A stretch of DNA of 64,000 nucleotides from Pectobacterium betavasculorum (GCF_000749845.1 NZ_JQHM01000001.1:248001-312000); one strand, 5' to 3'. Counted from the first letter of the stretch, positions 39,441-49,075 are shown. The notes: generated by a model from the sequence alone, not told the origin. Translations and numbers: made by a program.

Positions 39441-40487
39441 TTACTGGATGAGAAACTGGTACGTGGTATCCGAGCGATAGACTTTTCCCGGTTTTAGCCA
39501 GCAGTCGGGCTGCGGCCAGTCTGGATGATTCGGGCTGTCCGGCAGGAATTCGCTTTCCAGTGCGACGCCGGCATAATTTTCATACTGACCACCGTCTCGC
39601 GACGGTGTTCCGGCCAGAAAGTTGCCGCTATAGAGCTGTAAGGCGGGGGCGCTGGTGAAAACGCTCATCAGCACGCGGCCATCGGATGACCACAAATTGG
39701 CTGCCGGACTTTCGCTGGATCCACAGGTGCGATGCAATAAATAGGCGTGATCGTAGCCGCCGACGGCCATTTGATCGCTATCGCGCAGGAAATCTTCCTC
39801 CAGCGTTTTCGGCTGACGGAAATCCATTCCGGTAGCGTTAACCGACGTCAGATCGGCGTTGGGAATGCCTGCGCTATTGACGGGTAAATAATAGTCGGCA
39901 AATAGCTGCAACTGATGCTTACGTACATCAGTCAAATCGCCATCAAGGTTGAAATACGCATGGTTGGTCAGGCAGACAGGGCAAGCTTTCTCCACGGTGG
40001 CCTGATACGAAATTTCTAACGAATTATGTTCGGTCAGTGCGTATGTCACCTGCACATTTAGATGACCGGGATACCCTTGGTCGCCATCCGGTGAGTGCAA
40101 CTGATACGTTACCTGTGTTGCATCCTGACTGGCTATTCGCCAGCGGCGAGCATGAAAGCCTTCCGGGCCACCATGCAACTGGTGCTCGTTCTGATTTGCA
40201 ACCAAATTGAAGATTTCGGTCTCTCGGCTGAATGTGGCTTTGGCTATGCGGTTGGCATAGCGGCCAATCGATGCACCGAGATAAGCGCTTTGTTGCGGGT
40301 ACTGTTGGGGCGATGCACAGCCCAATAAGACTTCTCGCACCTCACCTTCCGGTAGCGGGAGCTCACAGGAAAGCCAGGTTGCACCCCAGTCCATCAGACA
40401 CACCCGCATGCCTGCCTGATTCTGCAACGTCGTTAATTGAAACGGCTGGCCATCTGGTGCCAGCGTGCTAAGACTTTCATTCAACAT
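39441..40487 (-). CDS. galM: aldose 1-epimerase (mutarotase)
   Basis: A 348-residue enzyme interconverting alpha- and beta-galactose. Conserved blocks include GASIGRYANRIA, NQNEHQLHGGPEGFHARRW (with the histidine base) and TNHAYFNLDG. The C-terminal LESEFLPDSPNHPDWPQPDC, with its catalytic glutamate, closes the set. I chose ATG 40487 by alignment with E. coli GalM and the AGGAG-like site before it. The longer frame to 40622 lacks similarity. In E. coli galM follows galK; here no galK is adjacent. Confidence 0.93.
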   Translation of the reverse strand: MLNESLSTLAPDGQPFQLTTLQNQAGMRVCLMDWGATWLSCELPLPEGEVREVLLGCASPQQYPQQSAYLGASIGRYANRIAKATFSRETEIFNLVANQNEHQLHGGPEGFHARRWRIASQDATQVTYQLHSPDGDQGYPGHLNVQVTYALTEHNSLEISYQATVEKACPVCLTNHAYFNLDGDLTDVRKHQLQLFADYYLPVNSAGIPNADLTSVNATGMDFRQPKTLEEDFLRDSDQMAVGGYDHAYLLHRTCGSSESPAANLWSSDGRVLMSVFTSAPALQLYSGNFLAGTPSRDGGQYENYAGVALESEFLPDSPNHPDWPQPDCWLKPGKVYRSDTTYQFLIQ

Positions 40488-40644
40488 GACTTGCTCCTGT
40501 AGAGGCCTGAGAAGATAGAGAGGATTGGCCGATGGTTGCAATGTTGGGAAATTAAGCAGAAAGGAGTTTGCTGACAAAGTACGCCGAGCGGTGTTAATGG
40601 GTAGATCGTAAAGACGCTGCAAGTACGTCCGTTGTAAGCTCGAA

Positions 40645-40740
40645 CCGCGCAGATAGGAATCTCATTCCTGAGATTCACCCTTTCAGGGCCGTCGCAAGCG
40701 ACGTTCAAAAACGTTCCTGACGTTTTTGTCCCTGGCGCGG
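40645..40740 (+). repeat. multi-branched palindromic element between galM and galE
   Basis: An outer 6-base stem, CCGCGC (40645-40650) with GCGCGG (40735-40740), encloses four perfect inner hairpins. They are GAATCTCA/TGAGATTC (40657-40676), CCCT/AGGG (40678-40688), GTCGC-AA-GCGAC (40691-40702) and AAAAACGT/ACGTTTTT (40707-40727). CAGGG (40684-40688) can alternatively pair with CCCTG (40730-40734) to enclose the last two. The remaining sequence of the 40488-40854 gap has no gene and no clear promoter. Confidence 0.75.
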
Positions 40741-40854
40741 ACTTTACTCTTCTATCCCATTATCACCGTTCTTGTTCCCTAAATGGGGTTGTCAACGGTA
40801 TGAATCAGTTCTGCTTATCTTCCCTTATCTGTCACTCGGCGTGAAAAAACGTCG

Positions 40855-41874
40855 TCAAGCCTCTTCGTACCCATTAGGGTGGTTGGATTGCCAGCGCCAG
40901 GTATCCTGCGCCATTTCTTGTAATGAACGCGTGACTCGCCAGTTAAGATCTTTCGCTGCACGCTCGGCATCCGCCCAGTAAGCAGGCAGATCGCCCTGAC
41001 GGCGCGGTGCAAAATGGTGAGCCAGCGGCTTACCACAGGCCTGACTAAAGGCTTCGACGACCTGCAATACACTGTAGCCTATGCCTGCGCCCAAGTTATA
41101 AATGTGTACGCCAGCACGATTTTGCAGGGTGTTCATGGCGGCGATATGACCGTCAGCCAGATCGACGACATGGATGTAATCGCGTACGCCAGTGCCGTCA
41201 ACGGTAGGATAGTCATTACCGAAGATCGCCAGCGAATCGCGACGGCCTACAGCAACCTGAGCGATGTAGGGCATCAGGTTATTAGGAATACCCTGTGGGT
41301 CTTCACCCATCTCACCGGATGGGTGGGCACCGACTGGGTTGAAATAACGCAACAGCGTAATACTCCATTCTGGTTCCGCATGTTGCAAATCTTGTAGGAT
41401 TTGCTCAACCATCAGCTTGCTGCGGCCATAAGGGCTGGCTGGGTGTCCGGTTGGGAAGCTTTCCTGATAAGGCGTGTGTGGTTGATCGCCATAAACGGTG
41501 GCGGAGGAGCTGAAAATCAGGTTTTTCACACCGGCTTTCTTCATCGCTTCAACCAGCACGAGCGTACCGTTGACGTTATTGTCATAGTAACTCAGCGGTT
41601 CACGCACCGACTCCCCCACGGCTTTTAAGCCAGCAAAGTGGATGACGGAATCAATAGCATGTTTAGCGAAGATATCGTCCAGCAGCGCGCTGTCGCGGAT
41701 ATCTCCCTGATAAAAAAAGGGCTTTTTATCGGTTAAACGTGTAATGGTTTTAACGACGCTAGCCTTGCTGTTGCACAAGTTATCAAGAATGACGGGAGTG
41801 TGCCCGGCAGCCAGCAATTGAACGCATGTATGACTCCCTATGTAACCGCTACCACCTGTAACCAGAACGTTCAT
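40855..41874 (-). CDS. galE: UDP-glucose 4-epimerase
   Basis: A 339-residue NAD-dependent epimerase. It has a Rossmann motif VLVTGGSGYIGSHT at the N-terminus and the catalytic Ser-Thr and YxxxK pair (SSSATVYGD and YGRSKLMVE). It interconverts UDP-glucose and UDP-galactose, also needed for lipopolysaccharide and exopolysaccharide. I chose ATG 41874, as in E. coli. The neighbour modF matches E. coli, but galT and galK are not present between galE and galM. Confidence 0.96.
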   Translation of the reverse strand: MNVLVTGGSGYIGSHTCVQLLAAGHTPVILDNLCNSKASVVKTITRLTDKKPFFYQGDIRDSALLDDIFAKHAIDSVIHFAGLKAVGESVREPLSYYDNNVNGTLVLVEAMKKAGVKNLIFSSSATVYGDQPHTPYQESFPTGHPASPYGRSKLMVEQILQDLQHAEPEWSITLLRYFNPVGAHPSGEMGEDPQGIPNNLMPYIAQVAVGRRDSLAIFGNDYPTVDGTGVRDYIHVVDLADGHIAAMNTLQNRAGVHIYNLGAGIGYSVLQVVEAFSQACGKPLAHHFAPRRQGDLPAYWADAERAAKDLNWRVTRSLQEMAQDTWRWQSNHPNGYEEA

Positions 41875-42078
41875 AATGACCTCTATATATCGCAATGTTG
41901 TAAAATAACATGGATGGATACTGAAAAAGGTGATCCACAGCGAGAATCTGCCTCTGTTATCAATGATTTTTTTACAAATAAATTTAGTGAAGCGTATACG
42001 ACAGTGTAAATGAGCTCGTCTTTCTACCCTACATTTTATTTTGTGGTAGCGTTATCATTTCTGTTTTAAGCGTTATCC

Positions 42079-43548
42079 CTATAGCTCATCAATTTGATAG
42101 CCATAGATATTATTTTGTGGGACGAAAGTGAGCCGATGCGTGATGCACTCAGGTGCGTCCTCCGCATGGTGGGAGACAAAGAGCAACTGCGTTTCGCCCT
42201 CGCCAATCAGAATATCCAGCCAGCGGCGTACTAGCTGGCGATTGAGCGGATCAAGCCCCTGTAGCGGTTCGTCAAGAATGAGCAGGGCAGGGTGTTTGAC
42301 TAACGCGCGGGCAATCAGCGTCAGACGCTGCTGACCCCAGGAGAGTGATTGAAACGGCGTATCGGCGATAGCGCCACTGAGCCCAAGCAGGGTGAGCCAC
42401 TGTTCAGTCAGGTGACGTTGACGATCGGAAACTGCTTGATAAATACCGATAGAGTCAAAGAAACCAGACAGGATGACGTTACGCACGCTGGTGCTGACAC
42501 GGTAATCCAGATGCAAGCTGCTACTGACGTAACCGATGTGGCGTTTGATATCCCAGATGGTTTCACCGCTGCCGCGTTTACGGCCAAACAGGGTGAGATC
42601 ATTGCTGTAGCCTTGCGGGTGATCGCCAGTAATCAGGCTGAGCAGCGTCGATTTTCCTGCGCCATTTGGTCCGACAATCTGCCAATGCTGCCCTGGCAAT
42701 ACTTCCCAGGTCAGCTTGTGCAGAATAGGGCGATCGTTGTACTGCACTATGCCGTTACGTAGCAGAATACGCGCTTCATCGGCGGGGAGCGTCATATACC
42801 GCTGTGGATCTTCGGGTTCTGGCAGCGAACTTCCCGACAGTTTTTCGCTAAACGCGAGTTGAGCCACCAGTGCTTCAGAGAGAATCGCTTCACGCTTGCC
42901 AACGCGAGTCAGCGTGCAGTCGGCCAACACACCAACATGGTTGATAAACTCAGGAATGTCGTCAAAGCGATTTAAAATAAGCACCAGCGTATAGCCAGCG
43001 CTTGCCAGTTTCCGCAGTTCGTCAACAAGCTGCTGGCGAGAGGCAATATCCAGCCCATCAAAAGGATCATCAAGGATCAGCAGATCGGGCTGAGGCATCA
43101 GCGCCTGACAAAGCATTGCCTTGCGGGTTTCCCCCGTCGAGAGGTATTTGAAGCGACGCTCCAGCAAATGCGCAATATCAAACTGGCGTGCCAGCTGTTC
43201 ACAACGTGCAGGATCGTTGAGGCTATCCTGAATCACTTCTGCTGTGGTGCGGCCAGTGTCGTCTTCGCCTTCGCTCAGGAGATCGGTGTTATTGCGTTGC
43301 CACTCGTCAGAAACCAGCTTTTGCAATTGCTCAAACGACAGACGAATAGGATGTTGAAATCCGGTTATCCGCTCACCACTCAATAACGGTAGTTCGCCAG
43401 AGAGCGATCGCGCCAGTGCCGATTTACCACTTCCGTTGGCTCCGACAAAGGCCCAGCACTGGTTTTGTTCAAGCGTCAGTTCGTCCAAACGCAGCATGCG
43501 GGTATCGCTGAGACGAAACAACCCTTGCGTAATTTTCAACAATGACAT
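42079..43548 (-). CDS. modF: ModF, twin-ATPase ABC protein of the molybdate locus
   Basis: A 489-residue cytoplasmic protein with two ABC ATPase domains. The first Walker A is GANGSGKSALARSL (about residues 36-49) with signature LSTGETRK and LLILDDPFDG. The second Walker A is GPNGAGKSTLLSLI, with SWGQQRLTLIARALVKHPALLILDEP. It lies next to modE as in E. coli. The molecular role is unclear. No membrane segments. Confidence 0.95.
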   Translation of the reverse strand: MSLLKITQGLFRLSDTRMLRLDELTLEQNQCWAFVGANGSGKSALARSLSGELPLLSGERITGFQHPIRLSFEQLQKLVSDEWQRNNTDLLSEGEDDTGRTTAEVIQDSLNDPARCEQLARQFDIAHLLERRFKYLSTGETRKAMLCQALMPQPDLLILDDPFDGLDIASRQQLVDELRKLASAGYTLVLILNRFDDIPEFINHVGVLADCTLTRVGKREAILSEALVAQLAFSEKLSGSSLPEPEDPQRYMTLPADEARILLRNGIVQYNDRPILHKLTWEVLPGQHWQIVGPNGAGKSTLLSLITGDHPQGYSNDLTLFGRKRGSGETIWDIKRHIGYVSSSLHLDYRVSTSVRNVILSGFFDSIGIYQAVSDRQRHLTEQWLTLLGLSGAIADTPFQSLSWGQQRLTLIARALVKHPALLILDEPLQGLDPLNRQLVRRWLDILIGEGETQLLFVSHHAEDAPECITHRLTFVPQNNIYGYQIDEL

Positions 43549-43588
43549 CTTCTATCCTTCGTCAATGGCCTGTAGCGCTAAAGTGGTA

Positions 43589-44380
43589 TTAACAAAGCGT
43601 GGCGATGATGACCCGGTCGGCATGAAAACAGGCCTTCACATCCATTCCCAGTTGCAGCTTTTGCTGTTCAAGCAAGGTATTCGACACCATGGCACACAGG
43701 GTTTCTCCCCCAGTTAGCGTAATCAGAATTTCGCTGTTTTCCGCACCGTGCTGAATGGCCTGAATTTGTCCTGGCAAGACGTTATCTACTGCGGGCGCGG
43801 CGGAGGTGGTGGCATACACATCGATCCACGGTGCTTTAATCAGCGCCAGCACCTCTTTTCCTTTCTGTAATTGCAGACGCTCGGCGCTTTGCTGCGTAAT
43901 CAGCGCGCTGATCGTTGTTTTACCATCGGCGAGTAAAATATCCAGATGTTGTTGCACCTGTTCTTCACCGCGTGCGAGCACCGTTCCAAAAAATTGATTA
44001 CGTGCGCTGGTTTGCAGCGAGAAACGCGCGATGGCTGCCAGCAGGCTATCCAACGGCAGTCCTTCTTCCTGCAAGACATCAAAGGCTTTTTGCTGAATTT
44101 GTGCGAGTAAATCGTACAGTTGAAGAAGGCGTGCGCCATAGCGGGTAAGTTGTGCACCGCCGCCGCCTTTGCCGCCCGTCATGCGCTCGACGATAGTTTG
44201 CTCGGCCAGTTGGTTCATCTCATTGATGGCATCCCATGCGCTTTTATAGCTAATTCCCGCCAGTTTGGCTCCCTGACTGATTGAACCGGTATGGCGAATT
44301 TGCTTGAGCAATTCAATACGCCGCGGGTCGGCGAATAAACGCTGTTGGAGTTTCAGGGTGAGGAGAATTTCAGCCTGCAT
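43589..44380 (-). CDS. modE: molybdate-responsive transcriptional regulator ModE
   Basis: A 263-residue regulator. The N-terminal winged helix-turn-helix contains GSISQGAKLAGISYKSAWDA and NEMNQLAEQTIVERM. Two C-terminal molybdate-binding (Mop/TOBE) domains lie at about 120-260, with LQTSARNQFFGTV and ISALITQQSAERL. It represses modABC when molybdate is bound. I chose ATG 44380. The frame to 44452 adds 24 unmatched residues. Divergent from acrZ. Confidence 0.96.
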   Translation of the reverse strand: MQAEILLTLKLQQRLFADPRRIELLKQIRHTGSISQGAKLAGISYKSAWDAINEMNQLAEQTIVERMTGGKGGGGAQLTRYGARLLQLYDLLAQIQQKAFDVLQEEGLPLDSLLAAIARFSLQTSARNQFFGTVLARGEEQVQQHLDILLADGKTTISALITQQSAERLQLQKGKEVLALIKAPWIDVYATTSAAPAVDNVLPGQIQAIQHGAENSEILITLTGGETLCAMVSNTLLEQQKLQLGMDVKACFHADRVIIATLC

Positions 44381-44581
44381 AGTGAGAGCACCGTCGATGA
44401 GTTCAATTCCCTGTATTGTCGCTATTTTTTTCATCAGGGGCAAATCGCACAAATAGGCGCACTATTTTCTATTACTGCGGTAGACTACATCACAATTACG
44501 ACGATCTCGGTTTACAGTGAAATAGCGTACCAAAAGGGCTAAAGTAGCGTTACCGTTGCAATAAGTGAAAGTGAGGTAAGC

Positions 44582-44737
44582 ATGTTGGAGTTGTTGAAAA
44601 GCCTGCTGTTTGCAGTTGCCATGGTTCCTGTGATGATGGTGGTTATCATGGGGGCGATTTATTGCCTGGGCGAAGTATTTAACGTGTTGTCCCGCATCGG
44701 CCATTCCGACGGCCAGCGCGCAAAGAATCAGCACTGA
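44582..44737 (+). CDS. acrZ: AcrZ, small regulatory subunit of the AcrAB-TolC pump
   Basis: A 51-residue single-helix membrane protein beginning [19 protein letters not shown], closely like E. coli AcrZ (YbhT, 49 residues), which binds AcrB and changes its drug preference. It sits between modE and modA, as in E. coli. GTGAGGTAAGC precedes the ATG. The tail (about 38-51) diverges and is polar. The gene falls below common ORF length cut-offs. Confidence 0.9.
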   Translation: MLELLKSLLFAVAMVPVMMVVIMGAIYCLGEVFNVLSRIGHSDGQRAKNQH

Positions 44738-44838
44738 TTCACGTTCCTTTTCTATTTGATGTCCGGCTTCTTGCCGGACATTTCTTTTCTACCTCTCTGT
44801 ATCTACCTCTTTAAAGCACATGACACTGCTTCATTATT

Positions 44839-44862
44839 CGTTATATTATTATTTACACAACG
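44839..44862. promoter_or_regulatory. ModE operator before modA
   Basis: A 24-base dyad reading CGTTATAT at one end and ACACAACG at the other, very close to the known ModE box of E. coli modA. It lies 20 bases before the modA ATG and next to modE itself, so repression of modABC by molybdate-loaded ModE is expected. Confidence 0.75.
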
Positions 44863-44882
44863 ATAATTGTCAGGAGACAAGA

Positions 44883-45653
44883 ATGAAGCAGCAATGGTTA
44901 AAATGGTTTGCCGCATTGACACTCAGTGCAGGAATGGCGTTGCCCGCGGTGGCAGAAGATAAAGTCACGGTGTTCGCCGCGGCATCATTGACGAATGCGT
45001 TGCAGGAGATCGCTACGCAATATCAGAAAGAGAAAAATGTCGCCGTTGTGGCATCTTATGCCTCATCCTCAACGCTAGCACGCCAGATTGAACAAGGTGC
45101 GCCAGCCGATATGTTCATTTCCGCTGACCAACAGTGGATGGACTACGCGCAAGATAAAAACCTGATGGATACCGCTACGCGTCACACGCTGCTGGGTAAT
45201 GAGCTGGTCGTGATTGCGCCGAAGGCGAGTACGCAGAAAGAGATTAACATTGACGTTAAAACGGACTGGAAAAGCCTGCTGAAAGGCGGACGTCTGGCCG
45301 TTGGCGACCCGGATCATGTGCCTGCTGGGATCTATGCCAAGGAAGCATTACAGAATCTGAAAGCCTGGGATGAACTTTCCCCGCTGATGGCGCGAGCCAA
45401 CAACGTGCGTGCAGCCATGGCACTGGTTGAACGTGAAGAAGCCCCTCTGGGTATTGTTTATGGTTCTGACGCAGTTGCTAGCGATAAAGTTAAAGTTATC
45501 GGCACGTTCCCTGCTGCGAGCCACAAGCCTGTCGAATATCCAATGGCGATAGTGAAAGAGCATAAAAACGCCGCGGTTACCGGTTTTTATGATTATCTGA
45601 AAACGCCTGAAGCGGCAGCCGTATTTAAACGCTATGGCTTCGCGCCGCGCTAA
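44883..45653 (+). CDS. modA: molybdate-binding periplasmic protein
   Basis: A 256-residue solute-binding protein. The signal peptide is about residues 1-24, ending LPAVAED. The mature domain starts VTVFAAASLTNALQEIA. Binding-site segments YASSSTLARQIEQGAPADMF and GDPDHVPAGIYAKEAL follow. It delivers molybdate or tungstate to ModBC. I chose ATG 44883, preceded by CAGGAGAC. The frame back to 44820 runs through the ModE box. Confidence 0.97.
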   Translation: MKQQWLKWFAALTLSAGMALPAVAEDKVTVFAAASLTNALQEIATQYQKEKNVAVVASYASSSTLARQIEQGAPADMFISADQQWMDYAQDKNLMDTATRHTLLGNELVVIAPKASTQKEINIDVKTDWKSLLKGGRLAVGDPDHVPAGIYAKEALQNLKAWDELSPLMARANNVRAAMALVEREEAPLGIVYGSDAVASDKVKVIGTFPAASHKPVEYPMAIVKEHKNAAVTGFYDYLKTPEAAAVFKRYGFAPR

Positions 45654-46342
45654 TGATGCTGAGCGATTACGAATGGCAGGCGGTTGAGCTGAGCCTCAAA
45701 GTTTCCGTTGTGGCTGTGGCGTGCAGCTTGCCGTTTGGGATACTGATGGCGTGGGTTTTGGTGCGCTGTCGGTTTCCCGGCAAATCACTGCTGGACAGCA
45801 TTATCCATTTACCATTGGTGTTGCCACCCGTGGTCATTGGTTACCTGCTGCTGGTGGCGATGGGAAGACGCGGCGTAATTGGTTCCTGGCTCTATGACTG
45901 GTTCGGCTTCAGCTTTAGTTTTAGCTGGCGCGGTGCGGCGTTAGCGTCGGCGATTGTCGCGTTTCCGCTGATGGTTCGGGCGATCCGGCTGTCGCTTGAT
46001 GCCGTTGATACGCATCTGGAACAAGCCGCCCGAACACTCGGTGCCTCGCCCTGGCGCGTCTTTTTCACCATCACATTACCTCTCTCTTTTCCTGGGATCG
46101 TGGTTGGAACCGTATTGGCGTTTGCCCGCTCGCTTGGCGAATTTGGCGCGACAATTACGTTTGTCTCCAATATTCCCGGCGAAACCCGAACCATTCCACT
46201 GGCGATGTACACCCTGATTGAAACGCCCGGTGCGGAAGCTGATGCGGCAAGGTTGTGCATCATTGCTATCGTGTTGTCGCTGGCTGCGCTGATGGCATCG
46301 GAATGGCTAACAAACTTGAGCCGCAAGCGATTGGGGGGATAA
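45653..46342 (+). CDS. modB: molybdate ABC transporter permease
   Basis: A 229-residue permease with about five helices. The cytoplasmic coupling loop [21 protein letters not shown] is the EAA motif. The ATG shares a base with the modA stop, and the stop shares a base with the modC ATG, so the three genes are translated as a unit. Confidence 0.97.
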   Translation: MMLSDYEWQAVELSLKVSVVAVACSLPFGILMAWVLVRCRFPGKSLLDSIIHLPLVLPPVVIGYLLLVAMGRRGVIGSWLYDWFGFSFSFSWRGAALASAIVAFPLMVRAIRLSLDAVDTHLEQAARTLGASPWRVFFTITLPLSFPGIVVGTVLAFARSLGEFGATITFVSNIPGETRTIPLAMYTLIETPGAEADAARLCIIAIVLSLAALMASEWLTNLSRKRLGG

Positions 46343-47400
46343 TGCTGCAACTCGATTTTCATCAACAACTGGGGAGCCTCGAACTCCACGTTCAGTCTGA
46401 ATTGCCCGCCAACGGTATTACCGCTATTTTCGGCGTATCTGGGGCAGGAAAAACGTCATTGATTAACGCCGTTGTTGGTCTGACTCGACCTGATGGCGGC
46501 AGGATTGTGCTCAATGACCATGTTCTGGTGGATACGCAGCAGCGTGTTTTCCTCCCGCCGGAAAAGCGGCATATTGGCTATGTGTTTCAGGATGCTCGGC
46601 TATTTCCGCATTACCGTGTACGTGGCAATTTGCGCTACGGTATGGCTGAAACAATGGCATCGCAGTTTGATGATATCGTCAATTTACTGGGTATCGAGCA
46701 TTTACTGAATCGCTACCCGCTGACGCTGTCTGGTGGCGAAAAGCAGCGCGTTGCGATTGGCCGGGCGTTGCTGACTGCGCCGGAATTGCTGCTCATGGAT
46801 GAACCGCTGGCATCGCTGGATCTGCCCAGAAAGCGTGAGCTGTTGCCCTATTTGGAACGGTTGGCAAAAGAGGTCAATATTCCTATTCTATATGTCAGTC
46901 ATAGTCTGGAAGAAATTGTTCGGTTAGCCGATCATGTTGTGGTGCTCGATAAAGGTAAGGTGAAAGCGCAGGGGCTGCTGGAAGAAGTGTGGGCCAGTAG
47001 CGCGTTACGCCCTTGGTTACCTAAAGATGAGCAGAGCAGCATTCTGAGTGTGCGCGTGTTGGCACAGCATGAGCATTACGCGATGACGGCATTGGCAGTA
47101 GACGATCAGCAGGTGTGGGTTGGAAAAGTCGAGCTACCGCTGGACGCCGCATCGCGTATTCGCGTGAATGCCGCCGATGTCTCTCTGGTGCTACAGCCAC
47201 CGGAAAAAAGCAGCATCCGTAATGTACTGCGAGCCAGAGTAGTGGAATGCATTGAGGTTGACGAACAGGTTGAAGTGAAGCTGGCGGTCGGTCAGCAGAC
47301 GCTGTGGTCACGTATCACTCCATGGGCGCGGGACGATCTCGCGCTTCATCCTGGGCAAATGCTCTACGCGCAGATTAAGAGCGTATCGATTACGGCATAA
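46342..47400 (+). CDS. modC: molybdate ABC transporter ATPase
   Basis: A 352-residue ATPase. Walker A is [11 protein letters not shown], signature [15 protein letters not shown] and Walker [15 protein letters not shown]-terminal Mop domain from about residue 285 can sense molybdate. I chose ATG 46342, where TAATG links it to modB. The start at 46255 lies deep inside modB. Confidence 0.97.
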   Translation: MLQLDFHQQLGSLELHVQSELPANGITAIFGVSGAGKTSLINAVVGLTRPDGGRIVLNDHVLVDTQQRVFLPPEKRHIGYVFQDARLFPHYRVRGNLRYGMAETMASQFDDIVNLLGIEHLLNRYPLTLSGGEKQRVAIGRALLTAPELLLMDEPLASLDLPRKRELLPYLERLAKEVNIPILYVSHSLEEIVRLADHVVVLDKGKVKAQGLLEEVWASSALRPWLPKDEQSSILSVRVLAQHEHYAMTALAVDDQQVWVGKVELPLDAASRIRVNAADVSLVLQPPEKSSIRNVLRARVVECIEVDEQVEVKLAVGQQTLWSRITPWARDDLALHPGQMLYAQIKSVSITA

Positions 47401-47405
47401 ACCGT

Positions 47406-47433
47406 GTTAGCCACCAGTGTGTTGATGGCTAAC
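47406..47433 (+). other. inverted repeat between convergent modC and ybhA
   Basis: GTTAGCCA (47406-47413) and TGGCTAAC (47426-47433) form a perfect 8-base stem with a 12-base loop. No T-run follows on either strand, so it is at best a weak terminator. Confidence 0.4.
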
Positions 47434-47441
47434 ATGATAAA

Positions 47442-48263
47442 CTAGGCCAGAATGCGGGTGCGGATGACCTCTGCGATACTCGGTTCTTCATTACTGCCAA
47501 TCACCAGATCGGCCCGTGCCTTGATCTCGTCGGCGCTGTTGCCCATTGCGATACCTAACCCTACGCCTTCCAGCATGCTGATATCATTAAAGTTATCGCC
47601 AAATGCCACGACGTCCTTCATGCTAATACCCTGTTCGTCGAGCCATTGCTGAAGCAGTTTACCTTTGCTGTTGCCGGTTTGGGCGATATCAACCTGATCC
47701 TGCCATGACCACTCGCAGGCTAATCCGAGCTGTTTTTCCACTTCCGCCGCGAAATTATTCAGCGTAGGGACATCGGCGTGGGTGGTCGCGAATTTCCAGA
47801 TGTCACGAGACTCCTCCGTTTGACGCACCAGATTTTCCACCTGTGCGAAGCGCGGTCGCTGCTGCTCCGGCAGGCTAGAAGCCCATGCCAGCGTGCGAAC
47901 TACGTGTCCGGTAGGATACTGATAATACATATCGTCATCGGCATACATCAGCCCGTGAATATCGAATTCCTCTAGTAGTGTGATGACATTTTTTGCCTGA
48001 TCGACAGAGAGCGGATTGGTGTGCGACGCTCGGCCCTGCTGGTAATCATAGACGTAGGTGCCGTTGCAGCAGATTGCTGGCGTATCCAACTGCAATCCCT
48101 GATAAAAAGGGTGGATTGCTGAGTGGTGGCGTCCCGTGACGATCATCACTTTTATGCCTTGCTGACGGGCCAGCGCGAGTGCGCTAAGAGATTCTGGGAG
48201 GATTTTTTTCTGTTGATTCAGTAGGGTACCATCAAGATCCAGTGCAATTACTTGGTAGGTCAT
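47442..48263 (-). CDS. ybhA: HAD phosphatase YbhA (pyridoxal phosphate phosphatase)
   Basis: A 273-residue Cof-type HAD phosphatase. Motif I is LDLDGTLLN (residues 8-16), motif II is in VMIVTGRHH, and motif IV is VVAFGDNFNDISML. E. coli YbhA acts on pyridoxal 5'-phosphate and several sugar phosphates. Position after modC matches E. coli. The 262 bases upstream, to the tRNA-Ser, show only the tRNA promoter. Confidence 0.92.
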   Translation of the reverse strand: MTYQVIALDLDGTLLNQQKKILPESLSALALARQQGIKVMIVTGRHHSAIHPFYQGLQLDTPAICCNGTYVYDYQQGRASHTNPLSVDQAKNVITLLEEFDIHGLMYADDDMYYQYPTGHVVRTLAWASSLPEQQRPRFAQVENLVRQTEESRDIWKFATTHADVPTLNNFAAEVEKQLGLACEWSWQDQVDIAQTGNSKGKLLQQWLDEQGISMKDVVAFGDNFNDISMLEGVGLGIAMGNSADEIKARADLVIGSNEEPSIAEVIRTRILA

Positions 48264-48484
48264 AGCTGTCTCGCAAATAAAAATGTGGGTAGCAAATTAC
48301 CTCTACGATAAAGGACACGGCGAAAAATAGACAGATAACAGCGAGATAAAAGTGTCTGGGTTGGCTTGGTTGCGAAGTATTCGTTATGATGGGATGAAGT
48401 GGAGTCATGCAGGATGTTATTGTCTATTTTCTATGCTTTCAACGGGTTATCATCTATTTTTTAAGCAATCAATCACAACATAGC

Positions 48485-48513
48485 TTTACAATACGTGGCG
48501 TACTGTTTATAGT
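48485..48513 (+). promoter_or_regulatory. tRNA-Ser promoter with GC-rich discriminator
   Basis: TTTACA (48485-48490), a 17-base spacer and TATAGT (48508-48513), followed directly by GCGCGTC. A GC-rich discriminator between the -10 and the start is the hallmark of stringent (ppGpp) control of stable RNA. Confidence 0.7.
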
Positions 48514-48525
48514 GCGCGTCATTGC

Positions 48526-48613
48526 GGAGGAGTGGCCGAGTGGTTGAAGGCACCGGTCTTGAAAACCGGCGACGCGAAAGTGTTCTAGAGTTCGAATCTC
48601 TACTCCTCCGCCA
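48526..48613 (+). tRNA. serT: tRNA-Ser (anticodon TGA)
   Basis: 88 bases with the long variable arm of serine tRNAs. The acceptor stem GGAGGAG pairs with CTCCTCC, the anticodon loop is CTTGAAA with TGA, and the T-arm contains AGTTCGAATCT. The discriminator G is followed by an encoded CCA. Confidence 0.95.
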
Positions 48614-48712
48614 CTTTCAATATTTCCCTTTCTTATCCAATTTCTTCTCTTGTCATTTATATCTGGCGATTTATCTCCTGTCGTTTCTGCTTTGCTCATC
48701 ATCGTGGCATTT

Positions 48713-49075
48713 TTAGCGTCGGCTAATCAAATCGTTTTCCAACCAATACAGAATGACCTCAACTACATAGCGCTGTTCTTCGTCGTTCAGCGGTCGGTGT
48801 TGGGCGATGTGATGCCATTTTTCCAGGCATCCCCGGCAGCATGTAGCGGTAGCGTGCTGTGCAATAAACACCGGATGACCACGCATCGGTGTCTGTTTCC
48901 CGTCATTGATCGGATCCGCTGGTGCTAGCCTACGAGCGACAAAATCGGCCGCGTGGGATGCAACCCTTTCCTTACCTTTGCTGTAGCAATAGTCACGCTC
49001 TTTGACACCCAACTGAAAACGCTGGCGGAAAGGGGAACGCGATAGTCGAGAAAACAGCGAATCAAACATGCTCAT
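48713..49075 (-). CDS. DUF4186 family protein
   Basis: A 120-residue protein recognised by its RLAPADPINDGKQTPMRGHP, VFIAQHATATCCRGCLEKWH and DEEQRYVVEVILYWLE blocks, typical of DUF4186 from memory. The adjacent cysteine pair plus a third (CCRGC) and nearby histidines suggest a metal site. Function unknown. Starts at ATG 49075 or 49069 are both possible. Single gene between tRNA-Ser and pgl. Confidence 0.85.
   Translation of the reverse strand: MSMFDSLFSRLSRSPFRQRFQLGVKERDYCYSKGKERVASHAADFVARRLAPADPINDGKQTPMRGHPVFIAQHATATCCRGCLEKWHHIAQHRPLNDEEQRYVVEVILYWLENDLISRR

Noticed and set aside
41980-42003. GalR/GalS-like operator upstream of galE
   Set aside because: GTGAAGCGTATACGAC has some symmetry, but key positions of the GalR consensus are wrong.
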